The notes beneath the pieces are model-generated. The model did no database searches, was not told the DNA's origin, and saw only the letters and a list, made by a program, of their open reading frames with translations. Both the position numbers and the translations under genes were made by a program. A stretch of DNA of 64,000 bases from Sciurus carolinensis (lineage: Eukaryota; Chordata; Mammalia; Rodentia; Sciuridae). This document shows, one piece after another, positions 1-10,434 of this stretch; within the stretch, counting starts at the first letter, position 1, and each line of letters opens with the position of its first letter. The stretch is from the NCBI RefSeq assembly GCF_902686445.1, contig NC_062213.1, forward strand, positions 9,359,241 to 9,423,240. Reading direction: 5' to 3'.

Positions 1-240
1 GCCCTCCTCTCTTCCTGAATGCTTGGAATAAATGTTCAATGGCAGGAACTGGAGCAATCAACTTGGACTATGGGGTAAACCTGGGAATGGATGGTGTTTT
101 TTATGACTCACTGTGTGGAACAACGGAGAGAAGCAGCTTGGGTCCCTCCCTGACACTGCAGAATGCCTCACCAACCTTGCTATCAGGCTGTGGTAAAAGG
201 GAGAAATTAACTTCTACAAGATGAAGCCACAATGTTGAAT
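1..240 (+). repeat. Possible degenerate LTR 3' part
   Basis: The stretch has AATAAA at 28 and a tail-like segment (TAACTTCTACAAGATGAAGCC near 208) resembling the 3' end of old mammalian LTRs. No terminal boundary is visible because the window cuts it. Its assignment is a weak resemblance; it could be ordinary unique DNA. No gene is seen in it. Confidence 0.3.
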
Positions 241-433
241 TATTTTCAAGGAAACCTATCCCTGACTGCTCCTGACACCACCACCTGATTTATATGGATA
301 AATCCTGAACCTTCTGCCCCACCACACACAGGGCTCCACCAGCCAACCTTCACTGCTGGCTATAGGTCACATTCCTAAGACATACCAATGACTTAAAAGG
401 TCTTACCTAATTGACATTCAAAATCAGTGGCCA

Positions 434-851
434 TGTTATGGTTTAGGTATTAGGAATCCCCCAAGTTTATGTGTGAGACAATGCAAGGATTTCCAGAGGT
501 GGATTGATTGGATTATGACAGGTATCATTTTGTTGGTGGATTAATCCACTGAGATTATTTGTGGGGTTGCAATGGGAGGTGGGGTGTGGCTGGAGGAAGT
601 AGGTCACTGGGGTGTGCCTTTGAGGTTTATATTTTGTCCCTGGTGCCTAGATCCCTCTCTCTGCTTCCTGCTGCCATGTCCTGAGCTGCTTTCTTCAGTC
701 ACACCCTTCCACCATGATGTTCTGCCTCAGCTCAGGCCCGGAGCTATGGAGTTGGCCGACCAGGGACTGAACCTCTAAAACCAGGAGTCATAATAAACTT
801 TTCCTCCTTTTTGGATCTTCCTGTCACAGTGATGCAAAGTTGACCAAGACA
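434..851 (+). mobile_element. MaLR-type solitary LTR (sense)
   Basis: A near full-length LTR of about 418 bp. It starts TGTTATGGTTTAGGTATTAG, passes through a CTGCTGCCATG block near 668, has AATAAA near 792 and ends GTTGACCAAGACA. This order (ATGGTTTAG head, CTTCCTGCTGCC middle, AATAAACTTTTCCTCC tail) is that of MaLR (MST/THE1/ORR-like) LTRs. No internal ERV sequence is attached, so it looks like a solo LTR left by recombination. The AATAAA could serve as a polyadenylation signal. The open frame inside it (572-778) is not a gene. Confidence 0.75.
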
Positions 852-984
852 GGCAGGATGCCACATTCTTCAATCTGGGGCCAGAGCTCCATGCGACTCC
901 ATGGCAGGTTCAGTCAACACTAAGATACATGGTAAATTCACATATTAAACGCCAAAGGCAAATCACCGAGCCCCTGCTTTGCAC

Positions 985-1090
985 ACATGACTTTGTTCTA
1001 CTATGGCAACAGCCCTAGGAGTGACCATTGCCAGTGTCCCCTTCCATTCTGGAGGCTCACAAGCTGAGGCTAGACACCCAGCCCGAGTCC
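985..1090 (-). repeat. MIR fragment (antisense)
   Basis: The text around CTACTATGGCAACAGCCCTA and TTCTGGAGGCTCACAAGCTGAGG follows the MIR core in antisense (ACAACCCTATGAG ... GAGGAAACTGAGGC) with heavy divergence. Confidence 0.4.
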
Positions 1091-1222
1091 TACGGCAGCC
1101 CCTCAGACCAGGGAGATACCGAGGCACTTGTTTACTTGTGCACTGCAGATGGCTGAACCATCAAGAAGGAACAGAGAAAGATCTGCAGGCTTCGTTTTAA
1201 GGAGAGTTAACCCATCGGAATG

Positions 1223-1412
1223 GCTACGCATGGCAGTGCAAGTCTGTAGCCCCAGGTGCTCAGGTCCACACCTGAGGGCAGCTGGGGCCACTTAGCAAAG
1301 CCCTGTCTCAAAATAAAATCAGAAGGGCTGGGGATGCAGCTCAGCTTGTGTGGAGCCCTGGGTTCCATCCCCAGCACCTGGGGGAGGGGGAAGGAAGAGA
1401 GAGAGAGAAGTT
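1223..1412 (+). mobile_element. B1-dID composite SINE (sense, diverged)
   Basis: The left half (GCATGGCAGTGCAAGTCTGTAG ... CCCTGTCTCAAAATAAAATC) is a shortened 7SL-derived B1 monomer. The right half (GGGCTGGGGATGCAGCTCAG ... GGGTTCCATCCCCAGCACC) is an ID-type tRNA-derived unit. The order B1 then ID matches the dimeric B1-dID SINE of squirrels and dormice. The tail has turned into GGAAGGAAGAGAGAGAGA rather than pure A. Confidence 0.8.
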
Positions 1413-1754
1413 ATTTCAGGTTGGTCTTTATTTTCTCAACAGCATATATGGCTTCATCTTCATTCTCTTCAAACATGGTGGAAATCTAACAGCCCAAACA
1501 GGATATGTGTGCTTGGTTTCACCTGGAAACAAAAAACTTTCTCTCCTTTGCCAAAAGCTGAAACAAAATGAGGAGGGGGCCAACCCAAAATGTGGCGCAC
1601 ACTGGGGAAACGACCCAGGGAGGCTCACCTGGCCGGGCAGGGCCCTGACACTGGGCAACTCCCAAACTATGGAATTTTCCTTTCTCATTTATAAAACATC
1701 GGCAGATATATTGACAAGGACAATACGCATAGGAAAGATACTTAAATTAGTAAT

Positions 1755-1930
1755 GGGCATAATTTATTGAGTGCTTGCTAAGTACCTGGCGCTGAGCCAG
1801 CAATTCTTTTACATACAATTGTTTTCCTGAAAACCACTCTGAGGCGTGGGCACCCGGATGCCCGCTTTGCAGAAGAAAACGTGACGACTCAGCTGCATGA
1901 GCCCAGGCACCCACGGAGCGGCCCAGGCAT
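1755..1930 (-). repeat. MIR (antisense)
   Basis: TTTATTGAGTGCTTGCTAAGTACCTGG followed by a CTTTTACATACAATTG block, ACCACTCTGAGG and GCAGAAGAAAACGTGACGACTC gives the whole MIR order read in antisense: 3' end, core, then start. Confidence 0.75.
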
Positions 1931-2439
1931 GCGCTCGGAGGCAGTCCCCCGTCCCCCACTGGGGCTTCCGGCTCCAGCTGACTGCAGTCTTCTCCGCCTG
2001 ACCCCTCATTCAACCTCCCAGGCCAAGGTGCTTGTTTTTAAACGTCTCCAAACCACGACACAGGCCGTTTCTGATCTCTAAAGAGCCCCATGCTTTCTTC
2101 ACTAGAATGAAGGTAGTAACCACACCATCTCAAATTTAAGCTCAGTAATACATTCTGCCTGTTTTGACTTTATTCAGAGGTAAAGTCATACAATGTCATA
2201 GGATGAAAGATTCTGGTGCAGAGACCCTTTAGAGACCACCTGCCTCAGTGACTGTGACCCCAAGAAGGGTGTGCCACACGGTGTGAGTGGCAGGGCACAC
2301 GCTGGTTCCCTCCCCCTCCCGTCTCCTTGTCATTCTACATCTCGGCCTCTGGGCTTCCCCTTTCATGATGATGCTGTAGCTGCTTCCCTGCTGCTCCGAC
2401 AGCAGCTCTCTGGGGGCAGTCACAGTGTCCACCTTGAAT

Positions 2440-2505
2440 ACTGTTGTAGACCTGATGGCCCACCCCGAGCCTGGCATAGAGCACCCGATGAGTATTTGTT
2501 AAATC
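2440..2505 (+). repeat. L2 3'-end fragment (sense)
   Basis: GAGCCTGGCATAGAGCACC then GATGAGTATTTGTTAAATCC matches the L2 terminal pattern CCTGGCACATAGTAGG / AATATTTGTTGAATGAA. Confidence 0.55.
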
Positions 2506-2664
2506 CATTGATACTGCCGGGTGTCCAATGTGGCACCCCTCAGCTCCCTAGAACACAGTTTGAAAATCCTGCTCTAACTTGACTTACTCATTATACAAAC
2601 CAGAACACTGACATGTTTCGTGGTAACCCAGCCCCTGAAGTCTTAATACGGCTAGAACTGGTTT

Positions 2665-2805
2665 TACAAAGGCAGATTCCTGTCCCCCCTCCCTGCTGGG
2701 TCCACTGAAACAGAATCTCTGGGAGGAAGCCCAGGGCTCTGCACTTAGAACAAACCTCCTGAAGTCATTCTTGTGCACATTAAAGTTGGAGAAGCAGGAC
2801 TCTGT
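2665..2805 (+). repeat. hAT-Charlie MITE fragment (MER3/MER20-like)
   Basis: The segment keeps the order AGATTCCTG, CAGAATCTCTGGGAGG, AACAAACCTCCTGAAGTCATTC and TTAAAGTTGGAGAAGC. This corresponds to the MER3-type order of CAGAATCTCTGGGGG, AAGCCCTCCAGGTGATTC and AAGTTTGAGAACC. Exact subfamily is not resolved. Confidence 0.55.
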
Positions 2806-3133
2806 GGGTTCCTTGTCCAAGGCCAGGGGCTGGCTGGAGGCTCAGTCAACAGAGATCCTTCTGCTCAGACCAGATCAAAGAGTGGCTGCCCTTGGCAGGG
2901 GTGGAGTTCACCTAGAGACACCCCTTTCTGAGCGAATGATTCATTCTCTAAGCCTTTACTGAGGACAGGCATCTGCCACAATGTCCCGGGTCATCCCATC
3001 CACCAAGGCCTCCCACCTCCACCTTTTGGCTGCAAATCTTCTCTGCCTCCCAGGTCCTGAAAAGATGATGGACTGTGGCCAAAACACAGCCACAGACTCC
3101 TTGTCACTCGTCCTGTGAACTTACTGGGGTACT

Positions 3134-3511
3134 TACTGGTTGGCCCTTGGCACCTGTGGGTTTTTTTATCTGCAGATTCAACCAAACACAGAATAAAAAT
3201 ATTCAGAAAATGAAAAAAAAAATAAGTAAATAAAAATAAACAAATAAATTACACCATTATGAAAAAATATCCAGAAAATGATTGCATCTGTACTGTACAC
3301 ACTCTAAACAATACATTCCCTCAACCATATAGCCGAACAACGATCCAGGCAGCATTTACGTTGTTTTAGGTATTATAAGTCATCTAGAGATGATGCAAAG
3401 AGGATATGTATAAGTTATAAGCAAATGCTTTGCCTTCTGAGCACGGGCAGATCTTAGTACCTGAAGGAGTTTCCTGAAGCCAATTCCTGTGGCTACCAAG
3501 GGATGACTGGA
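3134..3511 (+). mobile_element. MER2 DNA transposon (Tigger-derived), near full length
   Basis: It begins ACTGGTTGGCCCTTGG, continues ATCTGCAGATTCAACCAAAC and AAAATATTCAGAAAATG, and holds the internal block CATTTACGTTGTTTTAGGTAT / AGTCATCTAGAGATGATG. It ends ACCAAGGGATGACTGG, so both terminal inverted repeats can be read. An A-rich stretch at 3206-3247 interrupts it. The length (~378 bp) is close to the ~345-bp element plus the insertion. It is non-autonomous and encodes no transposase. Confidence 0.85.
3206..3247. repeat. A-rich simple repeat inside MER2
   Basis: A run of A broken by T, G and C (AAATAAGTAAATAAAAATAA) sits inside the MER2 copy. It may be the tail of a lost SINE insertion or replication slippage. 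Confidence 0.7.
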
Positions 3512-3939
3512 TGATGCAGTGATTCTACTTCTGAGTTAGGTCATAAAAGGTATGCGGCTGCTACCAGCTTTGTTGGGACACTCCTTCTCAGAATCTAGCC
3601 TTCATGCCACAAGAAGTCCAAGCCATAAGAAGAGGTTGTGTGGATGCTCAGCCTTCTGTCCAGCCCACCCCTCGGTCTCAACACAACTGAAGATCCCTCA
3701 GCTCGGAGTTACCCTCCACTTCACGTCTTCCCAGACATGATGGGACAGAGACAAGCCATGCTTGTCCAAATCCCTGACCCACAGAGCCCATGGTCATAAT
3801 GGAAGAGCTCTCTTATGCTTCTAATTTTGGAGAGGTTTTTATGTAAGATTGGAAACTAGAATGAGCTGCAAATGAGTGTTCCATAAAAAACTGAAATGTG
3901 ACCTATGACACTAGTACTCTCCCTTCTCCTCTTTCTTAG
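3512..3939. other. No gene or clear repeat seen
   Basis: Unique-looking DNA between the MER2 copy and the candidate exon at 3940. The short open frames here (for example 3552-3740) show no recognisable protein motif. Confidence 0.5.
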
Positions 3940-4016
3940 GAGACCCCCACCATCCACCTGGGGCAGGGTTTTACCCAGTTGCAGCAGCAGGAAACCTGAG
4001 TACAGGAGGTGCCCAG
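3940..4016 (+). other. Candidate orphan exon, 77 nt
   Basis: Seen: a long pyrimidine tract (CTCTCCCTTCTCCTCTTTCTT) runs directly into AG at 3938-3939, with a branch-point-like CTATGAC about 36 nt upstream. The donor CCCAG|GTAAGC lies at 4016/4017. Two of the three forward frames stay open across the 77 nt; the third hits TGA. Inference: this could be an exon of a plus-strand transcript, coding or not, lying about 6.4 kb before the CpG island. No known protein is recognised in any frame. A pseudo-exon is the main alternative. Confidence 0.3.
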
Positions 4017-4679
4017 GTAAGCACTGGTCTTTCACAAACCGGCAGATGCCCACGGAGGCCGCGGGCATCGATCCCGCTGCTGGAAGGCGCCCTCAGGGTC
4101 AGGGTCTTCCCGCCTCTCACCCTCGCCACTCTCACGCTGGTTGCCATCAGAAAGCTGCTCTCTCTAGATAAAACGTGTGCTTAAAGGAGAATAGGCATGG
4201 CTCCATTCCAAGAAAGAGGTAGGAGGTGGCGTTGGGGACGGTGTCCGAGTCTCGCCCCCAGCACTGTGCTGGAAACACCTGTCTCCCTGCCAGGTCAGCC
4301 ACAGATGCTTCCGCTTCACGCTTCCGAGGGGCGTCTACCTCCTTCCAGCTTCCCTGCAGGCCACCTCCGTAGGTCAGACCCTGGCACCTTGGATGCGCCA
4401 GACCATCAGAACAGGTCTCCACTGCCAGCGCCACATGGAAACCTCTGCAGTGTTGTTCTGGGTCCCAGTCTGCTCCCTGGCTTCCAGGGGCTATGCCCTT
4501 AGGGTGAACTCACACAATGGGTTCACACGCCTAGTTCATGGTGAGAGGCCCGGGACCTGGCCCCGGAAGGGGCCCTTACTGTGAGCTCACTGTCCCCTCA
4601 CCCCATGTCACAGCACTGCCCAGCGTGAAGTGGCCATCCCCTGACAAACCCTGGGCTCTCTCTGTGGGTGAGCACTGAC
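4017..4679. other. No gene seen
   Basis: GC-rich unique sequence without a recognisable exon, RNA gene or clear repeat. Its open frames on both strands are chance frames with shifting low-complexity composition. Confidence 0.5.
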
Positions 4680-4760
4680 ATGGTCACGTCCACATCCCCA
4701 CATATAGCGCAGGACCCGACACCGCAATGCCCCCCGAATTTTTGTTGAATGAAGGAAGGT
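4680..4760 (+). repeat. L2 3'-end fragment (sense)
   Basis: The segment CCCACATATAGCGCAGGACC leading to TTTTTGTTGAATGAAGGAAG matches the L2 terminus with its GTTGAATGAATGA end. Confidence 0.55.
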
Positions 4761-5397
4761 GTGACCCTCTTCTCCAGGGTCTCTCCGTCTAAAGGGAAAT
4801 ACAAGATAATAAGCAAACGACGGCTAAGTATGAGGTAATACCCGACTAGGAGACAGAAAGTGTTCACAAGAGAGGAGACGAGGCTGGACAGGGGACAATG
4901 GCGAAGCCTCCATGCAGGGGCAACCCTCCCACTCTGCTTCAGACGGGGTCCGGGTGGCGAGCATCCTGCCAGGGCTTCGGTGGTCCACACACGAGCCCCC
5001 TGGTGTGTTAGGAAGAAGTGCGTGTTCTTCTGGCTGACGTGTGTGGAACCTGGACACCAGACTCATGTTAATCTGTGTTGTCTCCTGTGTAGTCCAAGTG
5101 CAAGCTGAAGTCACCCAGCCTCAGGAACTGCTGCCTGAAGGGAGCACCTAAGTCCCAGAGAGTCTGAGAGGCGCACTTGAACCCACTGGCACAAGAAGAG
5201 GGGTAAGAGCCGCCTTCTGAGAGCACGAGGAAGAAAAGGAGGAGTAACATGTTCAAGATCTGACACCAGCTGGTGCTGCAGAGAGGAAGCCACTGCCCAA
5301 GGCCAGGACCTTAAGGAGGGCTGGGCAGGGGCAGGTCTGGGTCCCCCAAGTAAATGACCTATGGGGACCTCAGGATATTACCTTAACTGGACAGAAG
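4761..5397. other. No gene seen
   Basis: Unique-looking DNA with several overlapping chance open frames on both strands. No family motif, RNA gene or clear interspersed repeat was recognised. Confidence 0.45.
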
Positions 5398-5454
5398 TGA
5401 GGAGAGGAGAGAGGGAAAGAGAGGGAGAGAGGGAGAGAGGGGAGAGGGAGAGAT
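5398..5454. repeat. (GA)n/(GGGA)n purine tract
   Basis: A ~57-bp almost pure purine stretch of GAGA and GGGAGA units. Low-complexity DNA of this type is often length-polymorphic. Confidence 0.9.
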
Positions 5455-5959
5455 ATACAGGTGTGACGGGCAAGAAACCAAGGAGTGCCCGGGATGGCCA
5501 CTCGCTCTCAGAAGCTAGGAGGAGGCATGGTGGTTTCTCTCTAAGAACCTCCGAAAGGCACCCACCCTGCCCACACCTTCATATCAAACTTCTGGCCTTT
5601 AAACTGAGAGACAAACTTCCTCCGTTTCTGGCTACCAGGTTTGAGGTAATTTCTAAGGGCAGCCCTAGGAAAGCTCTGGGCTGCAAAGGCTGGCCCCTCT
5701 GAGGAGGAGCTCGGGAGCCGTGGCCCGTACATCCTGCAGCCCGGGGCAGTGGGAGGACCACAAGAGGCAGGTTCCATCACGCTGGGCCAGCACTTGGCCT
5801 CTGGGCTTCTGTATGCACTGGGGGCTGGGGAGTCCCGTCATGGCAAGATGGAGATCTCTGTTTTCAGGAATATAACAACATGTAATTTAACCAGTGCTTT
5901 TGGGCTGAGTCATGCCTGCTAATAAAGGGTTTATAAAAAGAATTAGAAGAAAACAAAAG

Positions 5960-6110
5960 AGAAAAACACTGGGGCCACTTCACGAGAAGGACCTTAACTG
6001 CTAACCTCAGAAAAGTTGGATTTTCTTCCCTAGGCAATGGGGAGCCATTGCAGTTTTAAGGGTGTTGAGCTTGGGAGAGACCTGGGGGAAGGAAAGGTTC
6101 TTCAGGAAAA
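5960..6110. repeat. Ancient interspersed repeat, L2-associated module
   Basis: CAATGGGGAGCCATTGCAG then GGTGTTGAGCTTGGGAGAGACC is a recognisable version of the old mammalian module GGGAAGCCATTGGAGGG / TTTTGAGCAGGGGAGTGAC. It commonly occurs with L2. Class assignment is tentative. Confidence 0.5.
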
Positions 6111-6119
6111 TGAATGAGT

Positions 6120-6225
6120 GGCTGCAGGTAGCAGAACCATGACCTGAAGTGGCTTAAAATGACATATTTCATTTCTTGTATGACAGAGAGTGTGGAGAGG
6201 TTCAGATGTGGTGTGGCCGGGCCTC
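6120..6225 (-). repeat. MaLR/MLT1-like fragment (antisense)
   Basis: GAAGTGGCTTAAAATGACATA followed by CATTTCTTGTATGACAGAG resembles the antisense MLT1 string GTGGCTTAAAACAACA ... TTTCTCAC. Confidence 0.4.
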
Positions 6226-6237
6226 TTCATCTACTTA

Positions 6238-6588
6238 TGTATCAGTCAGCTTTGCACTACTACAACAAAATCCTGACACAGGCTACTTATGAAGTAGAGA
6301 GGTTAATTTAGCTCACCCAGGCAGCTCCATTGGTTCAGTCTCTGGGGAGGGTGGCAATGGCAATGTATCATGTCAGGATCCCACATAAGAGAGCCACATC
6401 TCCAACCAGAGCAGAGAGAGACGGATAGGGACCCAGTCCCTTTCAAGGACACACCCCCAATGACCTGAGGACTTCGCGCAAGACCTCACCTCTTAAAGTT
6501 CACAGTACCTCTCAGTGCTTCTATCTCATGGCCAAACCTTTACTATATGGATCCCTGGGGGACATGATTACAGCACCAAACCATAGCA
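6238..6588 (-). mobile_element. MaLR-type solitary LTR (antisense)
   Basis: Read on plus it starts TGTATCAGTCAGCTTTGCAC, then AACAAAATCCTGACA, GGTTAATTTAGCTCACCC, CACACCCCCAATGACCTGAGG and CCTCACCTCTTAAAG, and closes ACCAAACCATAGCA. This is the complement of a MaLR LTR with TG...CA ends, about 351 bp. No internal ERV sequence flanks it. Confidence 0.75.
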
Positions 6589-6697
6589 CCGTGTCTTCAG
6601 CTTGACATCTTCCATGAGCACAAGATGTCCTTCAGAGAAACTGTGTTACAAACATTACTCATGTCAAATTGGAAATGAGCTTTCCAGGGCTTACTCT

Positions 6698-6792
6698 GTT
6701 TTTTGTTTACCTTCTGGCAGTGCTGAGGTTTGGAACCCGGGACCTCGCTCATGCTAAGCAAGTGCTCTACCACTGACCTACGCCCGGTGACC
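6698..6792 (-). mobile_element. ID SINE (antisense)
   Basis: The reverse complement reads GGTCAGTGGTAGAGCACTTG, CTTAGCATGAGCGAGG and GGTTCCAAACCTCAGCAC. That is a tRNA-Ala-derived ID element with A box and B box, followed by an A-rich tail (plus-strand TTTTTTGTTTAC at the left edge). Confidence 0.8.
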
Positions 6793-7380
6793 AGGATTTA
6801 CTTTTAACATTTTTCTTCAAAGACTCAAATGTATTTGCCTCCTTATCTTGGTGGTCCAAATAGGGATTAGATCTCATTTCTGAGCCAATTTCTGGCAAAG
6901 AGATTAGGATGGTCATGACTGAGACTAGTCAGCAGGTTTAGTGGGATCTTGGATCTAATCTATGTGAACAGTGTCAACTGAATGTTTCTGCTGAGTAGTT
7001 CTGCTAACCCCACTGCTCCCCAGGATTCTCAGTGCCAAAGGGGGGGCTTAAGGGCCATGTGTCCTACGTTCCTGGTAGTGTCACATCTTCTGCACTTCCT
7101 CACCCATGGGGTGGACACATGCTGCCTGGGCAGCCTATTCAGGTCAGGTGGGATTGGTGACCCATGACCCCCCGGATGAGGCCTGTCAATTGGATTCCTC
7201 TCCTGGAAAAACTAAACTGTGAAGTGGATCAAGAGGGGGAAATGAAATCGAAGACTGATTCTACATTTGCCATGACTTGGAGGGCCTGGAGCCATCAACA
7301 TGCAGAAAATCACAGGGGATGTCCTAGGATTTAACAGAGAAAGCCCGTGGGTGGGGAAGGAAGAGAGGAGGCGACTGCGC

Positions 7381-7411
7381 ACACGCGCGTGCACACACAC
7401 ACACACACACA
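7381..7411. repeat. (CA)n microsatellite
   Basis: ACACGCGCGTG followed by about ten CA units. An alternating purine-pyrimidine tract that could adopt Z-DNA. Confidence 0.95.
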
Positions 7412-7957
7412 AAGCACAGAGACAGCAGCTTCTCCTCCCAGCTTCCTCAGATGGCGCAGCCCTGTGATCAAACAAGGAGGTCCTCACGGTCCCAGGACTG
7501 AAGTACAGCCTGGTCCAAAACACAGAGCTGTGTGTGCCTGGCGCCTCTGAACTCATCTCTGACGAGCTAGGTGGCCCTTTCCTTTTCTGCACAATCACCC
7601 CAATGGGCTCAGAACCCGTTAGGATCTTTCCACTCTGATGTGCCAAGGAGGGGGTAGGGAAGGGAAGCAATCAATTTCTTCAGCCATCATTACGGAGAGC
7701 TGTGCTGCTGCTGAACATGTGGGAGGTAGCAGTGAGCACTAAATCAATGTCAGAGCTCCCAGGAGACCCACCCAGCAGGCGCAACCCCCAGGGACTATTA
7801 TCAGTGGTTTTCTGGCAGCACATGTCGGGAGATACACTTGGGGTGACAAGGAGGAATACAGGCACAGGCCTCTGGCACACAGCCCTGATTTTTCCCTAGC
7901 TCCTGGAAATGGTCCAGGGCATCAGGAGATGGAATTTCACAACTCACAACAAATTGC

Positions 7958-7971
7958 AAAAAAAAAAAAAA
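7958..7971. repeat. Poly(A) run
   Basis: Fourteen consecutive A. No recognisable SINE body precedes it, so it is treated as a simple repeat. Confidence 0.7.
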
Positions 7972-8219
7972 GACCAGAAGAGAGGACCTCCTGCCACCTG
8001 GGAGGAAATGTGCTGTAACAGAAAGGAAGTGGGGTGGAGAGAAACACGGGGACTGGGCTAACCCACCTGAGACTACATACACAGCTTCTGATGTGCATCC
8101 TTCCATATAGATAAGGTGATAATTCATGTGTATTCACCAATGTGTCACTTAATAAGGAACTTCCCTATCACCATGGAGTCATCCAGGAGACCCACCAAGA
8201 ACCCCAGGCTAAAACTGGG

Positions 8220-8340
8220 CTGCTTTGGGTTCTTGGCTGCAAAACTGAGCAACTGTATGACTTGGGTCTATTTATTTGCCTAATCTGAACCTCTTTCTAT
8301 AAAATCTACAGAACAGAGTAATATATTCTCATATCAGTAC
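8220..8340 (+). repeat. MIR (sense)
   Basis: GCAACTGTATGACTTGGGTC, CTAATCTGAACCTCTTTC and TATAAAATCTACAGAACAG follow the MIR core GTGTGACCTTGGGCAAG, CTCTGAGCCTCAGTTTCC and TGTAAAATGG. Confidence 0.7.
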
Positions 8341-8354
8341 GACATTTTCTCACT

Positions 8355-8530
8355 TTTCAGAGTGCTTCCCTATGCACTATTTTATTTGATCCTCACAATA
8401 AACAACACTTCTTTTATTAATTCATCCTGTAACTCTTTACTGAGCATCTACCACGTGATCAGCAGAGACAGGGACTGCAGTCAGCAGGGGGCAAAACACA
8501 GCATGTTCCCTATGCACAGCAAGCTGTCAA
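8355..8530 (-). repeat. MIR/L2 fragment (antisense)
   Basis: TATTTTATTTGATCCTCACAAT is the antisense MIR core. AATTCATCCTGTAACTCTTTACTGAGCATC is the antisense L2 end (TTCATTCAACAAATATTTATTGAGC). The boundary between the two is near 8420. Confidence 0.65.
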
Positions 8531-8592
8531 ATCAAGAGGCAAACAGCCAGCAGACAGAACCCTGCTGATCTGTAGGGCTTGGTTATCCCAGT

Positions 8593-8700
8593 GAGGACAG
8601 CAGAGTGGCCAACCAGAATCACCTGGATGATGCTCTGAGTCACACCTCTGGGTGCTGAGAATCTGAGTGATCCAGCATCTGGAAGATGCTTGGCTGGAAA
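8593..8700 (+). repeat. hAT MITE remnant (MER3/MER20-like)
   Basis: CCAGAATCACCTGGATGATG and GAATCTGAGTGATCCAGCATCTGG resemble AGAATCACCTGGGAGC and GATTCTGAT blocks of Charlie-type MITEs. Strongly decayed. Confidence 0.4.
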
Positions 8701-8979
8701 GGATGGTAGCTGGTGTTATGGGAACTCTGTTTCTCCCCTCTCCCTCCAACACAAGCATTTTGGGGAATGCCAAGTGTGCCAAAGTCTGACCCTAGGAAAT
8801 ACTTCCAGGCAGGACAAAGGGTTACCCACTCCCTAGCATCAAAACCAAAAGCCAAGGGGCCAGGCCAAGAACTCAGAGTAGTTCATGAAGCATTCAAACC
8901 TTTTCTGTCAAACTCCTAAAGGGCAGGGACAGTTGGACAGGGCAGGCCCAGCGGGCTAATGGGGTCCTTGAAGAAGGTC

Positions 8980-9180
8980 AGTAGATCCATGGGCTTTTTG
9001 TTTGTTTAGTTGTTTTATTTTGGCTTTTTCTCTTTCTGGCATGTCTTCCCTCTCCAGTGACTGACTTTCTCTTTCTCTCCTCCTCTCCTATTAATCAGGT
9101 TCTCTTCTACTCCAGTCTTATTAAAATATTTCTCTTCTCTCCCATGTCCCTGAAGTCTTCCCCACACCTCCACCCCATCA
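8980..9180. other. T/C-rich unique stretch
   Basis: Pyrimidine-rich sequence on the plus strand (TTTGTTTGTTTAG ... TTTCTCTTTCTCTCCTCCTCTCC). No exon signal follows it closely enough to treat it as a splice acceptor. Confidence 0.5.
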
Positions 9181-9296
9181 CCTAGGCAGGCCACCTGCCA
9201 GAGAGGTGCCCTGCCTTCAGGCTAACCGGGGCTGAGCACTGGGTAGGTGCTAAGTTCAGCTCCAAGGGACCCACTACATGACAGAAATGCCCCACC

Positions 9297-9440
9297 AGAC
9301 AGTCACTGTTATTAGGCCCCTTTTCACAAAAGAGGAAAGCAAGGCACGGATCTCAGGATGCGGAGGGACCGGGAACTAGCTCAAGATCACCCATCCATGG
9401 AGCACCGCACAGGATTTGCAGATGGGTTGAAACCGTGCGA
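9297..9440 (-). repeat. MIR (antisense)
   Basis: TTTTCACAAAAGAGGAAAGCAAGG, AACTAGCTCAAGATCACCC and GGATTTGCAGATGGGTTG correspond to antisense MIR: ACAGATGAGGAAACTGAGG, CTTGCCCAAGGTCACAC, GGGATTTGAACC. Confidence 0.75.
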
Positions 9441-10434
9441 CACAGCAGCCCTCTGGTGAATGAATGCAAGGCAAGTTCCCTCTCACCTTCCACTGCAAAA
9501 GGCTGACCGCTCCTCCTGGAGAAACAGGAGCTGGAAGAATAAACTGACCCATAGGCACGCTTTGCCTCTTTCCTCTTAACATTCCACCGAGAAGTTGCAA
9601 AAGAGGTAGGTAGTCCCACACTGTGAGGGTTAAGGCAGAAAAACCAGATTTTTGGAATTGCCTCTTATATCTTGTGTGCAGCATTTAGCCTCCTAGATCA
9701 GCACTCTGCCACTCATCAAACTAAGTCTCCGCCGCCCTCATTTCCCTATGAAAGACAGAGGGCATAACCCAAACCTAATCCCCAAACCCCAAAGCACACG
9801 CCCAGGCTGCCTCGGTGGGCCCTGCACTGGCTCCTACTGCCCAACCTTCGCCCGGTTCTGGACCGCGTTGCAGTCTCTGCATGGGAGGAAAACCCGCGGC
9901 GGACAGGAGAAAGGGAGGGGGCCAGATCTCCGTACCAGTTATGCGGCTCCGAAGCCGGGATGCACGGGTCGTGGCTCAGGCCTCACCCGTCCCCACGCCT
10001 TCGCCGCGCTCCTCCCTCTTCCTCCTCCCTAAATCCCACCTCGAGTCCCGCGCCCTTAGAGAAAGTCGGCGGATCTGCCCGGCCGCCAGCAGGGGAATCG
10101 GCCCCTCTCGCCACGGTGCACCCGACTCGGGTTCTTCTAGGGACCGCTACGTCCGATCGGTGCGCGCCCATCGCCTCCTCCCTGGCGCTGACCCCACAGT
10201 CCCTGGGCCGCCAGGGCGCTCTTCCCTAGCCTCGCCCGCTTTCGGCGACGATCGGTCCCGAGGAGTCTCGAAGCTGTCCCGCAGATCCCCTCTTTAGGCG
10301 GTGATACGGTCCCTCGCCGCCGCCGCCACCGCCACAGCCGCCTTCGGCGTCTCCACGGCCGGGCCTCAGCCCAGCCCGCGGCGGTCCACGTGGCTCGGCA
10401 GAGCTATATTCGGCTCGCAGGAAGCCCCAGAGAG

